Positions 43,556-51,717 of a stretch of 64,000 nucleotides of DNA are shown here, piece after piece. Position numbers and translations under genes: made by a program. Below the pieces are notes generated by a model. The model searched no databases and was not told the origin of the DNA. It saw nothing but the letters and a program-made list of their open reading frames with translations. The first letter of the stretch is position 1; each line of letters opens with the position of its first letter. The DNA comes from Lachnospiraceae bacterium (GTDB lineage: Bacteria > Bacillota > Clostridia > Lachnospirales > Lachnospiraceae), in contig AP025576.1 of the NCBI GenBank assembly GCA_022845955.1, forward strand, positions 806,001 to 870,000. The letters are read 5' to 3'.

Positions 43556-45082
43556 ATGAGCGATTTTGAAAATAGAGAAGATGAGGATAAAAAGGAAGAG
43601 AGCCTGGAAGAAGTGAAGGCTCCGGCGGAGGATAAGGATGCCTCCGGGAAGAAAGACGATAAAAAAGAATATGAGGATGTGTGCTTTATCTGCCGGCGCC
43701 CGGAAAGCAAGGCGGGAAAGATGTACCATCTTCCTAATAATATCTGTGTCTGTGATGATTGTATGCACAGGACGATGGATGCGGTGAGCCAGTATGATTA
43801 TCAGGGAATGCTGAATAACCCCGAGATGATGAATATGCTGAACAATATGAATAAGGATGGGAAATATCCCAACATCAGCTTCGTGAATCTGGCGGATCTG
43901 CAGGGAAATGACGGGATTCCCAATAAACAGAAAATTAAAAAGAAAAAAGAGAAGGAAAAAGAAAAGGAAGCGGATCCCGTTTTCAATATTCGTGATATTC
44001 CAGCTCCCCATAAAATTAAAGCGAGCCTGGATGAGTATGTCATCGGCCAGGAGCTGGCGAAAAAAATCATATCCGTGGCGGTTTACAACCATTATAAAAG
44101 AGTGGTCACCAACACGATGGATGACATTGAAATCGAAAAATCCAATATTCTTATGATAGGTCCTACCGGATCCGGAAAGACTTATCTGGTAAAGACACTG
44201 GCAAGGCTTCTCGACGTACCGCTGGCTATTGCTGATGCCACCTCTCTTACGGAGGCGGGATATATCGGTGATGATATCGAAAGTGTGGTATCCAAGCTGC
44301 TGGCCGCCGCCGATAATGATGTGGAGAAGGCGGAACGTGGCATCATATTTATCGATGAAATCGATAAGATTGCCAAGAAGAAAAATACCACTTCCCGGGA
44401 CGTGAGCGGGGAATCCGTACAGCAGGGAATGCTGAAGCTTCTGGAAGGGGCCGAGGTGGAGGTGCCTGTGGGCGCAAGCAGTAAGAATGCCATGGTGCCG
44501 CTGGCTACGGTGAATACGCGGAATATCCTGTTCATTTGCGGCGGTGCGTTCCCGGATCTGGATGGTATCATTAAGCAGAGACTGACAAAACAGACAGCAA
44601 TTGGTTTTAACGGGGAGCTGAAGGATAAATTTGACAAGGATCCGGATATCCTGTCCAAGGTTACCGTTGAAGATCTCCGAAATTTCGGGATGATTCCGGA
44701 ATTTCTGGGAAGGCTGCCCATTATCTGCACCCTGCAGGGACTCACCAGGGAAATGCTGGTACGGATTCTGAAGGAGCCGAGAAATGCCATTCTGAAACAG
44801 TACCAGAAGCTGCTGTCGCTGGATGAGGTGGATCTGCAGTTCGACGATGAGGCGCTGGAAGCGATTGCCGACAAGGCAACCAAGAAGGATACGGGAGCGA
44901 GGGCGCTCCGGGCGATTATAGAAGATTTCATGCTGGATATTATGTATGAAATTCCCAAGGATGATAACATCGGCCGGGTGACCATAACAAAGGATTACAT
45001 CGAAGGGACCGGCGGGCCGGCTATTCAGATTAGAGGGGCCGGATATGCGATTGCGGATAAACAGGCCGGCGCCGGAGAGTAA
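43556..45082 (+). CDS. Divergent ClpX-like AAA+ unfoldase
   Basis: 508 aa from ATG 43556 with GGAGG at 43543-43547; the longer frame from 43511 has no ribosome site. An acidic N-terminus (1-40), then a four-Cys zinc finger (CFICRRP and VCDDC, about 43-70). An insert rich in Asn/Met and Lys/Glu (about 85-145) is absent from typical ClpX of about 420 aa. The AAA+ core has GPTGSGKT (about 201), GYIG pore loop, IFIDEIDK and DVSGESVQQGMLKLLEG. TAIGF (about 347) preserves the ClpP-contact loop. The RKH loop (GGRKH in E. coli) is replaced by GASSKNAMV. No clpP is adjacent. Likely a second ClpX with altered substrates. Confidence 0.85.
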   Translation: MSDFENREDEDKKEESLEEVKAPAEDKDASGKKDDKKEYEDVCFICRRPESKAGKMYHLPNNICVCDDCMHRTMDAVSQYDYQGMLNNPEMMNMLNNMNKDGKYPNISFVNLADLQGNDGIPNKQKIKKKKEKEKEKEADPVFNIRDIPAPHKIKASLDEYVIGQELAKKIISVAVYNHYKRVVTNTMDDIEIEKSNILMIGPTGSGKTYLVKTLARLLDVPLAIADATSLTEAGYIGDDIESVVSKLLAAADNDVEKAERGIIFIDEIDKIAKKKNTTSRDVSGESVQQGMLKLLEGAEVEVPVGASSKNAMVPLATVNTRNILFICGGAFPDLDGIIKQRLTKQTAIGFNGELKDKFDKDPDILSKVTVEDLRNFGMIPEFLGRLPIICTLQGLTREMLVRILKEPRNAILKQYQKLLSLDEVDLQFDDEALEAIADKATKKDTGARALRAIIEDFMLDIMYEIPKDDNIGRVTITKDYIEGTGGPAIQIRGAGYAIADKQAGAGE

Positions 45083-45090
45083 GCCAACGT

Positions 45091-45306
45091 AAGTCCATGC
45101 AATAATGATGCATAGGCAAGTCCATGCAATAATGATGCATAGGCAAGTCCATGCAATAATGATGCATAGGCAAGCCCATGCAATAATGATGCATAGGCAA
45201 GCCCATGCAATAATAATGCATAGGCAAGCCCATGCAATAATAATGCATAGGCAAGCCCATGCAATAATAATGCATAGGCAAGCCCATGCAATAATAATGC
45301 ATGGGC
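45091..45306. repeat. Tandem array, eight 27-bp units
   Basis: Units of the form AAG[T/C]CCATGC-AATAAT[G/A]ATG-CATAGGC run without spacers. Units 1-3 have T and G at the variable sites, unit 4 has C and G, units 5-8 have C and A, and the last ends CATGGGC. Each unit contains a CCATGCA/TGCAT(A/G)GG palindrome. Because 27 is a multiple of three, all frames stay open and give long spurious ORFs on both strands. No promoter or gene is visible in 45083-45356 apart from the subtilase ribosome site. Confidence 0.95.
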
Positions 45307-45356
45307 TGGGGAAGAGTGCCATATACTGATACAAAGGGATATGGAGAGCTTGACTC

Positions 45357-47108
45357 ATGACATGCAAGGAAAAGATATTATCAGAGGATTATATCGACCT
45401 GATCAATTATTTTGTTCTTCCACAGGGTACAGTGGAAGGAAATGACGACATCTTTTGTTATATTCCTATAAATGAAAGATTCCTTTCTATTTACTACAGC
45501 AGGTCCATCCTTCCGCCCCTGGAGGTATCCAGCTATTATTACAGGTATATACCCAGGCTGTATGGGCTGATGGAACCCTTTGCCCCGGAAGCCCTGGATC
45601 GGAATTTTGATATCCAGCCCCTTGTGAGAAGCGGAATTACACTGGTTCAGAGAGAACCTCTATCATTAACCGGCAGAAATGTGGTGCTGGGTTTTGTGGA
45701 TACAGGTATTGATTACCGGAACCCCGTTTTCAGAAGAGAAGATGGGAGCACGAGAATTTTGGCCATCTGGGATCAAAGTGTGCAGACGGGCACGCCCCCG
45801 GATGGCTATATTTATGGAAGCGAATATACCAGAGAGCAGATAAATGAGGCGCTTCAGTCGGATAACCCGCTGGAGCTGGTTCCTTCCACAGATGAAATCG
45901 GACATGGGACCGCAATGGCTTCGGCCGCCGCAGGAAGTGCCCTGAACGGAGGGCTGGATTATCTGGGAGCGGCACCGGATGCGGATATCGTAGTGGTGAA
46001 GCTGAAGCAGGCGAAGCAGTTTTTACGGGATTATTATATGACCCCGGATGATGTGCCCGCCTATGAAACCAACGATATCATGCTTGGGATTAAATATGTG
46101 TCTTCCTTCCGCGTTCCCTTTGAAAAACCGACGGTTATTTGCCTGGGACTGGGAAGCAGCTTCGGGGATCACAGCGGAAGTTCCTCTCTGTCCGATTTTG
46201 TCTCCAACGTCGGTTCGGAAATAAACCAGGTGGTGGTGATCGCAGCCGGGAATGAAGGGAATGCCGCCCATCATTTCAGCGGTTATATTGAAACCGGCCA
46301 GTCCATAAGGGCGGAGATGATGGTGAGTGAGGGCACAAGGGGATTCCTTCTGGAACTTTGGGGGAGGATTCCCGATTTTTATTCGGTTTCCGTGCGTTCC
46401 CCCGGGGGCGAGGTGGTTCCTCCCGTAAGCGGGAGGCTGGGACAGAGCGTGGAATATACGTTTGTATATGAAAAAACAAAGGTACGGCTGGATTACCAGA
46501 CTATAGAATCGGAAACGGGAAACGAGGTGGCGGTGATTCGGTTTGAGTCGCCCAGCCCGGGGCTCTGGACCGTAATCATTACCCGGGAAGGCGGGGACGG
46601 AACAGGGAATGTCAACATGTGGCTGCCTCTGAGGCAGTTTGTGGACGGCAGGGTGGAATTCCTGCAGCCTACCCCGGAAACAACCATAACCTCTCCCGGA
46701 TTTGCAGAGCCTCCCATCACCGTGTCCGCCTATAACAGCAGGAATAACAGCTTTTACATTAATTCCGGCCAGGGGTTTTCCTCAAATGGGGATATCAAGC
46801 CGGATATAGCCGCTCCGGGTGTGGATATCTCTGTGGCAACGGGCATGGTCCAGGGGAAAACTCTGGTGGGAACCTCTACAGGGACTTCTTTATCCGCAGC
46901 GCTTGCGGCCGGTGCTGCGGCGCAGTTTCTGCAGTGGGCGGTGGTGGAATATAATTCCCCTTATGTGGGGGGCGTGGCGGTAAGGAATTATTTCCTGCGT
47001 GGGGCCAACCGCGAATCTGCATATACATATCCCAACCGGCAGTGGGGATATGGGCGCCTGAATATGGAAGGGGTGTTTAACTGGATTGCGGGACTGCCGG
47101 CCCTGTGA
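45357..47108 (+). CDS. S8 family subtilisin-like protease, Csp-like, no signal peptide
   Basis: 583 aa; GGAGAG lies 10 nt before ATG 45357. The catalytic Asp is in VLGFVDTGIDY (about 114), His in IGHGTAMASAAAG (about 183), and Ser in GTSTGTSLSAALAAG (about 510), where a short GTS duplication places two candidate Ser motifs three residues apart. The oxyanion Asn is in VVVIAAGNEGN (about 300). A beta-rich insertion (about 310-460) sits between Asn and Ser, as in Clostridia CspA/B/C-type proteases. No N-terminal signal or sortase motif is present, so it acts in the cytoplasm or is released otherwise. It may be read through from the ClpX-like gene across the tandem array. Confidence 0.88.
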   Translation: MTCKEKILSEDYIDLINYFVLPQGTVEGNDDIFCYIPINERFLSIYYSRSILPPLEVSSYYYRYIPRLYGLMEPFAPEALDRNFDIQPLVRSGITLVQREPLSLTGRNVVLGFVDTGIDYRNPVFRREDGSTRILAIWDQSVQTGTPPDGYIYGSEYTREQINEALQSDNPLELVPSTDEIGHGTAMASAAAGSALNGGLDYLGAAPDADIVVVKLKQAKQFLRDYYMTPDDVPAYETNDIMLGIKYVSSFRVPFEKPTVICLGLGSSFGDHSGSSSLSDFVSNVGSEINQVVVIAAGNEGNAAHHFSGYIETGQSIRAEMMVSEGTRGFLLELWGRIPDFYSVSVRSPGGEVVPPVSGRLGQSVEYTFVYEKTKVRLDYQTIESETGNEVAVIRFESPSPGLWTVIITREGGDGTGNVNMWLPLRQFVDGRVEFLQPTPETTITSPGFAEPPITVSAYNSRNNSFYINSGQGFSSNGDIKPDIAAPGVDISVATGMVQGKTLVGTSTGTSLSAALAAGAAAQFLQWAVVEYNSPYVGGVAVRNYFLRGANRESAYTYPNRQWGYGRLNMEGVFNWIAGLPAL

Positions 47109-47157
47109 CACTGCCTGTTAACGGAAACAACTGTCTAAAGCACCTTAAGGAGAAAAC

Positions 47158-47604
47158 ATGGGATATCTGTTTATTGCGGCATTTATTTTTGCCGGCGAAC
47201 TGGTAATCAAAAATTACGTGGAAAAAAAGAGAAAGACAGGAGAGGAAACCAAAATCTGGAAGGGCCGCATCCTGATCCGGAAATATCATAACAAAGGGGC
47301 GTGCATGAACCTAGGAGAGAAGAAAAGCAATGTAGTTGCTGGTCTTTCCCTTATTCTGACGGCAGCGCTTGCCCTTGTTTTCCTTTTTACACTGACACGG
47401 CGCGGCAATGGCTGGCTGAAGGCTGGTCTGAGCCTGCTTCTGGGCGGAGCGTTCAGCAATACCTATGACCGGCTGAAACGGAAATATGTGGTGGACTATT
47501 TCAGCCTCGGCGTGAAGTGGGCGCCTTTGCGGGGCGTCATATTCAATATATCAGATTTTTGTATTCTGATCGGCGCCCTGCTTGTTGCCCTGAAGGGATT
47601 CTGA
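47158..47604 (+). CDS. lspA: Signal peptidase II-like protein
   Basis: 148 aa, AAGGAG ribosome site. Four hydrophobic segments. HNKGACMNL matches the N-x-G-A region, GGAFSNTYDRLKRKYVVDYFS carries the first catalytic Asp (YDR) and the conserved VVD, and FNISDFCILIGALL carries the second Asp. It cleaves lipoprotein signal peptides at the lipid-modified Cys. The large soluble loop between helices 1 and 2 is longer and more basic than usual, so this may be a paralogue. It lies 49 nt after the subtilase. Confidence 0.8.
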   Translation: MGYLFIAAFIFAGELVIKNYVEKKRKTGEETKIWKGRILIRKYHNKGACMNLGEKKSNVVAGLSLILTAALALVFLFTLTRRGNGWLKAGLSLLLGGAFSNTYDRLKRKYVVDYFSLGVKWAPLRGVIFNISDFCILIGALLVALKGF

Positions 47605-47756
47605 GCGGCAACCGGCGCCGGCGCAGCTTGCAAAACTTAAATTTTACAAATTCATTACCGCGGTTTGCTGTTAGAATAACTCTTTTCCGGGTAAAATAAT
47701 GCTGTGGGGAATTGGAAACCATGGAACCGACAGCGTTATCCGGAAAGGGGTTTTTT

Positions 47757-47993
47757 ATGAAGAAAAAAATTGGATTGCTTGGCCTGGGAACCGCCATGCT
47801 GCTTGCAGCCGCAGCCCTGGGGATAAACGGCCTTCCGGCAGCAGGCGCAGTCCGGGGCCGGGAAACGCAGCTTAACGGTACGCAGATGGAACTGACAGAG
47901 GATGAGGCAAAGGAATATCCGGAGGAAGAATTTTATGAAACGGAAACGGATATGACGGAGTTTGAAGGGAAACTGGAGGATATTACGGCATAG
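47757..47993 (+). CDS. Small exported acidic protein of unknown function
   Basis: 78 aa from ATG 47757; AAAGGGG at 47744-47750 decides this start over upstream codons. A classic Sec signal peptide (MKKKIGLLGLG, hydrophobic core, cleavage near AAGA-VRG at about 31) leaves a mature chain of about 47 residues with many Glu/Asp and Thr (EEEFYETETDMTEFEG). No Cys and no sortase motif. Function unknown. A terminator follows at 48080. Confidence 0.65.
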   Translation: MKKKIGLLGLGTAMLLAAAALGINGLPAAGAVRGRETQLNGTQMELTEDEAKEYPEEEFYETETDMTEFEGKLEDITA

Positions 47994-48079
47994 TGCCGGC
48001 CGGCCTTGTTTTGTGCAGTTCTTACGGCAGACATGCGAGTACGTCTGTTAGTCTGGCTGCCGGGGATTTAAAAGAACTA

Positions 48080-48131
48080 ACGTATCCTGATAGTAGTGCG
48101 GAATTTTTCTGCAGATACTTTCAGGATACGT
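48080..48131 (+). terminator. Terminator after the small exported protein
   Basis: ACGTATCCTGA (48080-48090) pairs perfectly with TCAGGATACGT (48121-48131), followed by six T; the 30-nt centre folds weakly. Confidence 0.75.
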
Positions 48132-48542
48132 TTTTTTGTTGACGGGAGGGAATTGGCTGGTATATGCTTTTTCCCGGGCTGCAGGCTTTGAAAGAACCGT
48201 ACAAAAAGCTATGGAAAAAGCTACAAAAAGAAAATATATTTATCGTATATTTACTACAAATATGTGTAAAAATATATATGATAAAACAAAAACTATTTAT
48301 CGTATTGAAAAAATAATTTCAGGGCGATATTATAATAGTATTTTGTAAACAGTAAAAGAATATTTGAAAATATGATGATCTTCCCGGGCCGGATTACCGG
48401 GCATGTTCTCCGGTTTTATGAGTCTTTGTCAAAAGCGGACCGGGTGTATATTTTTGGGCGGTGTTTCAGGATACGCTGACGGCAATCGGGAAAAGGAAAA
48501 ACGAATTGCAGGTGTAAGGTTATTAGGCATAGCCCAATGCGG

Positions 48543-48597
48543 AAAGGTATCCTGACAGAAATACGGAATACTCTGTATCTCTTGTCAGGATACCTTT
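48543..48597 (-). terminator. Terminator hairpin at the end of the dehydratase gene
   Basis: AAAGGTATCCTGACA (48543-48557) and its complement (48583-48597), a perfect 15-bp stem three bases past the minus-strand stop; A/T-rich on both flanks. Confidence 0.75.
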
Positions 48598-48599
48598 TG

Positions 48600-50042
48600 T
48601 TATTCTATGTCCAGTATGGATTTTACGTAACCTTTCTTTTTTTCCAGGCTTCCTTGACGGGAAATCATAATCCGTTGTGCCTGTGGGCTGCCTGCCCCAT
48701 GCATGGATTCTGTAAGATAGCCGACTGCAGCAGTTCCCATGGTCAGATTCTCAATCAGGCGGAAAATCTTAAGACGGTTAGTTGTAGAAAAGGAAGAGGA
48801 AGCAGCCAGATATTTATTGATCAGCGGACCTGTTGCATGATTTTGGCAGTCCTTTTCGGAAGGGGCGGTGACCATCAAACCTCCTGCAATATCCTGTGAA
48901 AGCCTGGCAATTTCATAGGGATAGCGGGTAACGTTCTGCTTACATACATTTGCCAGAAGGGTATCAATTTCATAAATTCCGCTTGGCGTTGGGTGTCCCT
49001 CACAAGAGCAGGCAATTCCGCAGGCATAAAGAGTCTCGTTTAAATGTGTCATTTCAATCAGCTTATCTTTTATATGGTAAGCCTTTGCAACACCGTTGGA
49101 TTCTGCAGCCAGGGCGGCAGCGCCGATCAAGACATCCCCCACCCCCACTTTGCAGCCTCCATAGCTCTGTCTGTGATAACCTGCAAAACGTTCCACTAAA
49201 AGACCGGCATATTTTGTTTCTCCATTCATGAAGATTCTTTCATTGGGAACAAAAACATCATTGAAAATAGTCAGTGCCTCAACACCGCCGTACTTGCAGT
49301 TTCCCACATCCTGACAGGAGCATTCCAATTTCCTTGTATCACAGCTTTGCCTTCCTATTATCATGGTAATACCTTCCGTATCGGTAGGCACGGCAAAGGA
49401 TATGGCATAATCCCGATCTTTTTCTCCAAGGGAAATGGTAGGCATGACAAGTACTTCATGGGAATTGCAGATGCCGGTCTGATGTACTTTTGCCCCTCTG
49501 ACAATGACGCCGTCGGAACGACGTTTCACAACGCGGAGGTAAAGATCCGGATCGGTCTGCAGATGGGGAGGAAGACTGCGATCTCCCTTTGGATCGGTCA
49601 TAGCTCCGTCAACGGTTAAATCCTTGTCCTGACAATATATCATGAATTTTTTAAATTGCTCATGATAATCGGTACCATATTTCCGGTCGATGTCATAGGT
49701 CGTGCTGAATACAGCATTCATGGCATCCATGCCCACACAACGCTGAAAGCAGGAAGCAGTCTTTTGTCCTAGGACACGTTGCATTTTTACTTTATCCACA
49801 AGATCACTGCAATTTTGATGCAGATTTGTAAAACGGTTTATTGTTCTGCCGGTTAATGAAGAAATAGCAGTCATAAGTTTTCTGTATTCCGTTTCCTGGG
49901 CAAGGTCATAGGTCATTTTAACAGAATTCAATGCAGGCTGCAGTATAGGATGTCCTACAGCAGTTTCCAATTCTTCACCTAGACAGAAAATATGCATTTT
50001 CATGCTGCGGATACTTTCTATATATTGTTCCCCTGTCATCAT
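48600..50042 (-). CDS. 4-hydroxybutyryl-CoA dehydratase-like flavoprotein with [4Fe-4S] cluster
   Basis: 480 aa, the length of Clostridium AbfD. Cluster ligands are all present at nearly the same numbers: Cys98 and Cys102 (SCFQRCVG), His290 (GYHRQ) and Cys297 (YGGCKVG), compared with C99, C103, H292 and C299 of the C. aminobutyricum enzyme. HQTG near 187-190 is the Thr region that binds flavin. AbfD dehydrates 4-hydroxybutyryl-CoA to crotonyl-CoA and isomerises vinylacetyl-CoA by a radical route; it is strictly anaerobic. Flavoprotein hydroxylases of the same superfamily lack the cluster residues. No CoA transferase or 4-hydroxybutyrate dehydrogenase is nearby, so the true substrate may differ. 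It forms an operon with the PPC gene upstream (18-nt gap). Confidence 0.88.
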   Translation of the reverse strand: MMTGEQYIESIRSMKMHIFCLGEELETAVGHPILQPALNSVKMTYDLAQETEYRKLMTAISSLTGRTINRFTNLHQNCSDLVDKVKMQRVLGQKTASCFQRCVGMDAMNAVFSTTYDIDRKYGTDYHEQFKKFMIYCQDKDLTVDGAMTDPKGDRSLPPHLQTDPDLYLRVVKRRSDGVIVRGAKVHQTGICNSHEVLVMPTISLGEKDRDYAISFAVPTDTEGITMIIGRQSCDTRKLECSCQDVGNCKYGGVEALTIFNDVFVPNERIFMNGETKYAGLLVERFAGYHRQSYGGCKVGVGDVLIGAAALAAESNGVAKAYHIKDKLIEMTHLNETLYACGIACSCEGHPTPSGIYEIDTLLANVCKQNVTRYPYEIARLSQDIAGGLMVTAPSEKDCQNHATGPLINKYLAASSSFSTTNRLKIFRLIENLTMGTAAVGYLTESMHGAGSPQAQRIMISRQGSLEKKKGYVKSILDIE

Positions 50043-50060
50043 GGTATCTTTCTCCCATCT

Positions 50061-50495
50061 TTATTCTTTTGAGGATGTAACATGAGAAATCCCGTATTCA
50101 TCCAGCTTTCTGATTACAGAAAGTTCAGGCAGTTCTATAATAGCCAGTTCTGCCAGATACTGTACTTCACAGCCCTGTTCCATGTGTCCTGTATATACCC
50201 GGTAGGAATCGGAAACAGTCAGATGGAAATGAGGTTCTCCATTTATAATAAGCCCTTGGGCGCTACCGAGTTCGATAGGATCCGTGTATGTATAGTATTC
50301 ATTTGTAGGAAGATCCTCCAATGTGGTTATGGCATGGAGCTTAGCACACCTTAAGGATCCGATAGCAGATACTAAAATTCCGTTTTTCAGTTCCAGACGG
50401 TTAATTTCCGTCCGGACGGACTGCAGGAGATCCTCCCCCTTGCCCAGATGAATAACAATCACCCGTCCGATTTCAGTTGTTGTAAATGTATGCAT
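50061..50495 (-). CDS. PPC/DUF296 domain protein
   Basis: 144 aa, GGGAGG ribosome site. It matches the PPC (DUF296) fold: GRVIVIHLGKGEDLLQSVRTE at the start, ILVSAIGSLRCAKLHAITT, INGEPHFHLTVSDS carrying the conserved His pair, and VYTGHMEQGCEV. Bacterial single-domain PPC proteins are trimeric and of unclear role. In this operon with the dehydratase it might be a small-molecule sensor or accessory protein. Function otherwise unknown. Confidence 0.8.
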   Translation of the reverse strand: MHTFTTTEIGRVIVIHLGKGEDLLQSVRTEINRLELKNGILVSAIGSLRCAKLHAITTLEDLPTNEYYTYTDPIELGSAQGLIINGEPHFHLTVSDSYRVYTGHMEQGCEVQYLAELAIIELPELSVIRKLDEYGISHVTSSKE

Positions 50496-50654
50496 AGCAA
50501 TACCTCCCGGTAAAAATATAGTTATACCATAAATAGTAGGGCTATATTTGTTTAAAGTCTGTCTTTTTTTTGTCTGATTGTTTTTATTTTTTGCCTTTTT
50601 ACCAATAAATAAGAGAGTGTGGAATAGAAATTGCTGGCAGAAAAGCAGCAGGAG

Positions 50655-50683
50655 TTGAAAAAAACACGAAATTACACTACAAT
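50655..50683 (+). promoter_or_regulatory. Promoter of the AraC-family regulator
   Basis: TTGAAA at 50655-50660 and TACAAT at 50678-50683 with a 17-nt spacer, 37 nt before ATG 50720. GTAACGGGTAAC lies at 50690-50701. Confidence 0.65.
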
Positions 50684-50719
50684 AAAATAGTAACGGGTAA
50701 CAAATAAAAAGGAGAAAGA

Positions 50720-51544
50720 ATGGGTGAGAATTGTACCATTATCAGGATGCTTGTAGAAGATAATATTTACGGCAGCGTTGTTACGCATGGATTTGCAGTT
50801 TTCAATCACTGGCATAATGAAATGGAATTCATTTATGTGGAGGAAGGCAAACTGGATATTGATGTGGATGGAAATGTTTACGGCGTGAAAGAAGGGCAGA
50901 TAATAATTGTCAGTTCCAATGTTATGCATGCATACCTGAAAACCGATCCGGGGACGGTCATATGGGTGGCAAAGGTATTCCTGAAGAATATATTGGGGTG
51001 TCTGGATACAAAACAACGAATGACGGATATTTACAGAAATACTTTGATTATAAAAGCCACGGACAGAATGAAAATCATATTCAGTGACCTGATTCATGCC
51101 CAGTACGGTAAGATGAACGAATTCTATTCGGGAATCAAGGTATCTGAACTGACGATAGAAATATTGAGTAATAAAAATACGATTAAACAGTATATTCCTA
51201 CAAAGATGGTCGAAAACACGGAAAATATCTATAAAATGCAGCAGTTTATAGAAGAAAATTTATACAAAGATATCACCTTGACAATGGTGGCGGATTATCT
51301 TGGCTTCAGCCCGGCTTATTGTTCAAAATATATTAAAAAGAATACAAATCTAAACTTTCTGGATTATGTGAATTCCGTCCGGCTGAGAGAAGCGGAGGAA
51401 TTGCTGCAAACAACGGAAACGTGTATTACAGAGGTAGCCTATTCTACCGGATTTAAGAGTATTCAGTGCTTTAACCGTATTTTTAAAAAGCATAGAGGGG
51501 TAACGCCAAGCCAGTATAAAAAAAGTTTAAAAAGCAAAAAGTAA
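50720..51544 (+). CDS. AraC-family transcriptional regulator with cupin sensor
   Basis: 274 aa, AAGGAG ribosome site. The N-terminal cupin (about 20-100: FNHWHNEMEFIYVEEGKLDI, GQIIIVSSNVMHAY) probably binds a sugar or sugar-derived ligand. The C-terminal HTH_18 domain (about 170-270) has TLTMVADYLGFSPAYCSKYIKK and the AraC signature VAYSTGFKSIQCFNRIFKKHRGVTPSQYK. It sits between the minus-strand dehydratase/PPC unit and the plus-strand transport/catabolic genes, the usual position of a regulator of both. Confidence 0.92.
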   Translation: MGENCTIIRMLVEDNIYGSVVTHGFAVFNHWHNEMEFIYVEEGKLDIDVDGNVYGVKEGQIIIVSSNVMHAYLKTDPGTVIWVAKVFLKNILGCLDTKQRMTDIYRNTLIIKATDRMKIIFSDLIHAQYGKMNEFYSGIKVSELTIEILSNKNTIKQYIPTKMVENTENIYKMQQFIEENLYKDITLTMVADYLGFSPAYCSKYIKKNTNLNFLDYVNSVRLREAEELLQTTETCITEVAYSTGFKSIQCFNRIFKKHRGVTPSQYKKSLKSKK

Positions 51545-51658
51545 ATAGAATTGGACAAAAAATGAGTGGTATGGGTGCTTGAATTTGTGTATATTTTCTG
51601 CATAGACAGGGAAATAGATACAAATGGCCGGTACTATACACAAAGAATATTATATGGT

Positions 51659-51696
51659 GCCTGCATAATGTTTTATTTTCGATAAAACCTGCAGGC
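51659..51696 (+). terminator. Hairpin just upstream of the GH31 gene (terminator/attenuator)
   Basis: GCCTGCA/TGCAGGC outer stem encloses GTTTTAT/ATAAAAC, then GCTATTTTTA. It ends 11 nt before the GH31 ribosome site, so it may act both as the araC terminator and as an attenuator. Confidence 0.65.
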
Positions 51697-51717
51697 GCTA
51701 TTTTTATGGAGGAGCAT

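Larger units (their letters stand above)
47994..48599. other. 606-bp intergenic region with GTATCCTGA-type hairpins
   Basis: It holds the terminators at 48080 and 48543, a third half-site TTTCAGGATACG near 48464, and an AT-rich middle. One small reading frame, ATG 48164 to stop 48316 (50 codons, Lys- and aromatic-rich), follows GGGAGGG at 48144-48150 at a long spacing. I cannot support it as a gene. Nothing else is recognisable. Confidence 0.5.

Noticed and set aside
45091..45306. Possible CRISPR array
   Set aside because: Units are 27 bp but contiguous, with no unique spacers, and each is itself palindromic. It is a simple tandem repeat.
45025..45367. Repetitive ORFs on both strands through the tandem array
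   Set aside because: 27 is a multiple of three, so every frame stays open; there are no ribosome sites and no protein features.
48164..48316. 50-codon Lys-rich small ORF
   Set aside because: AGGAGG-like sequence is too far upstream and AT-rich DNA readily gives such frames; kept only as a remark in the intergenic entry.
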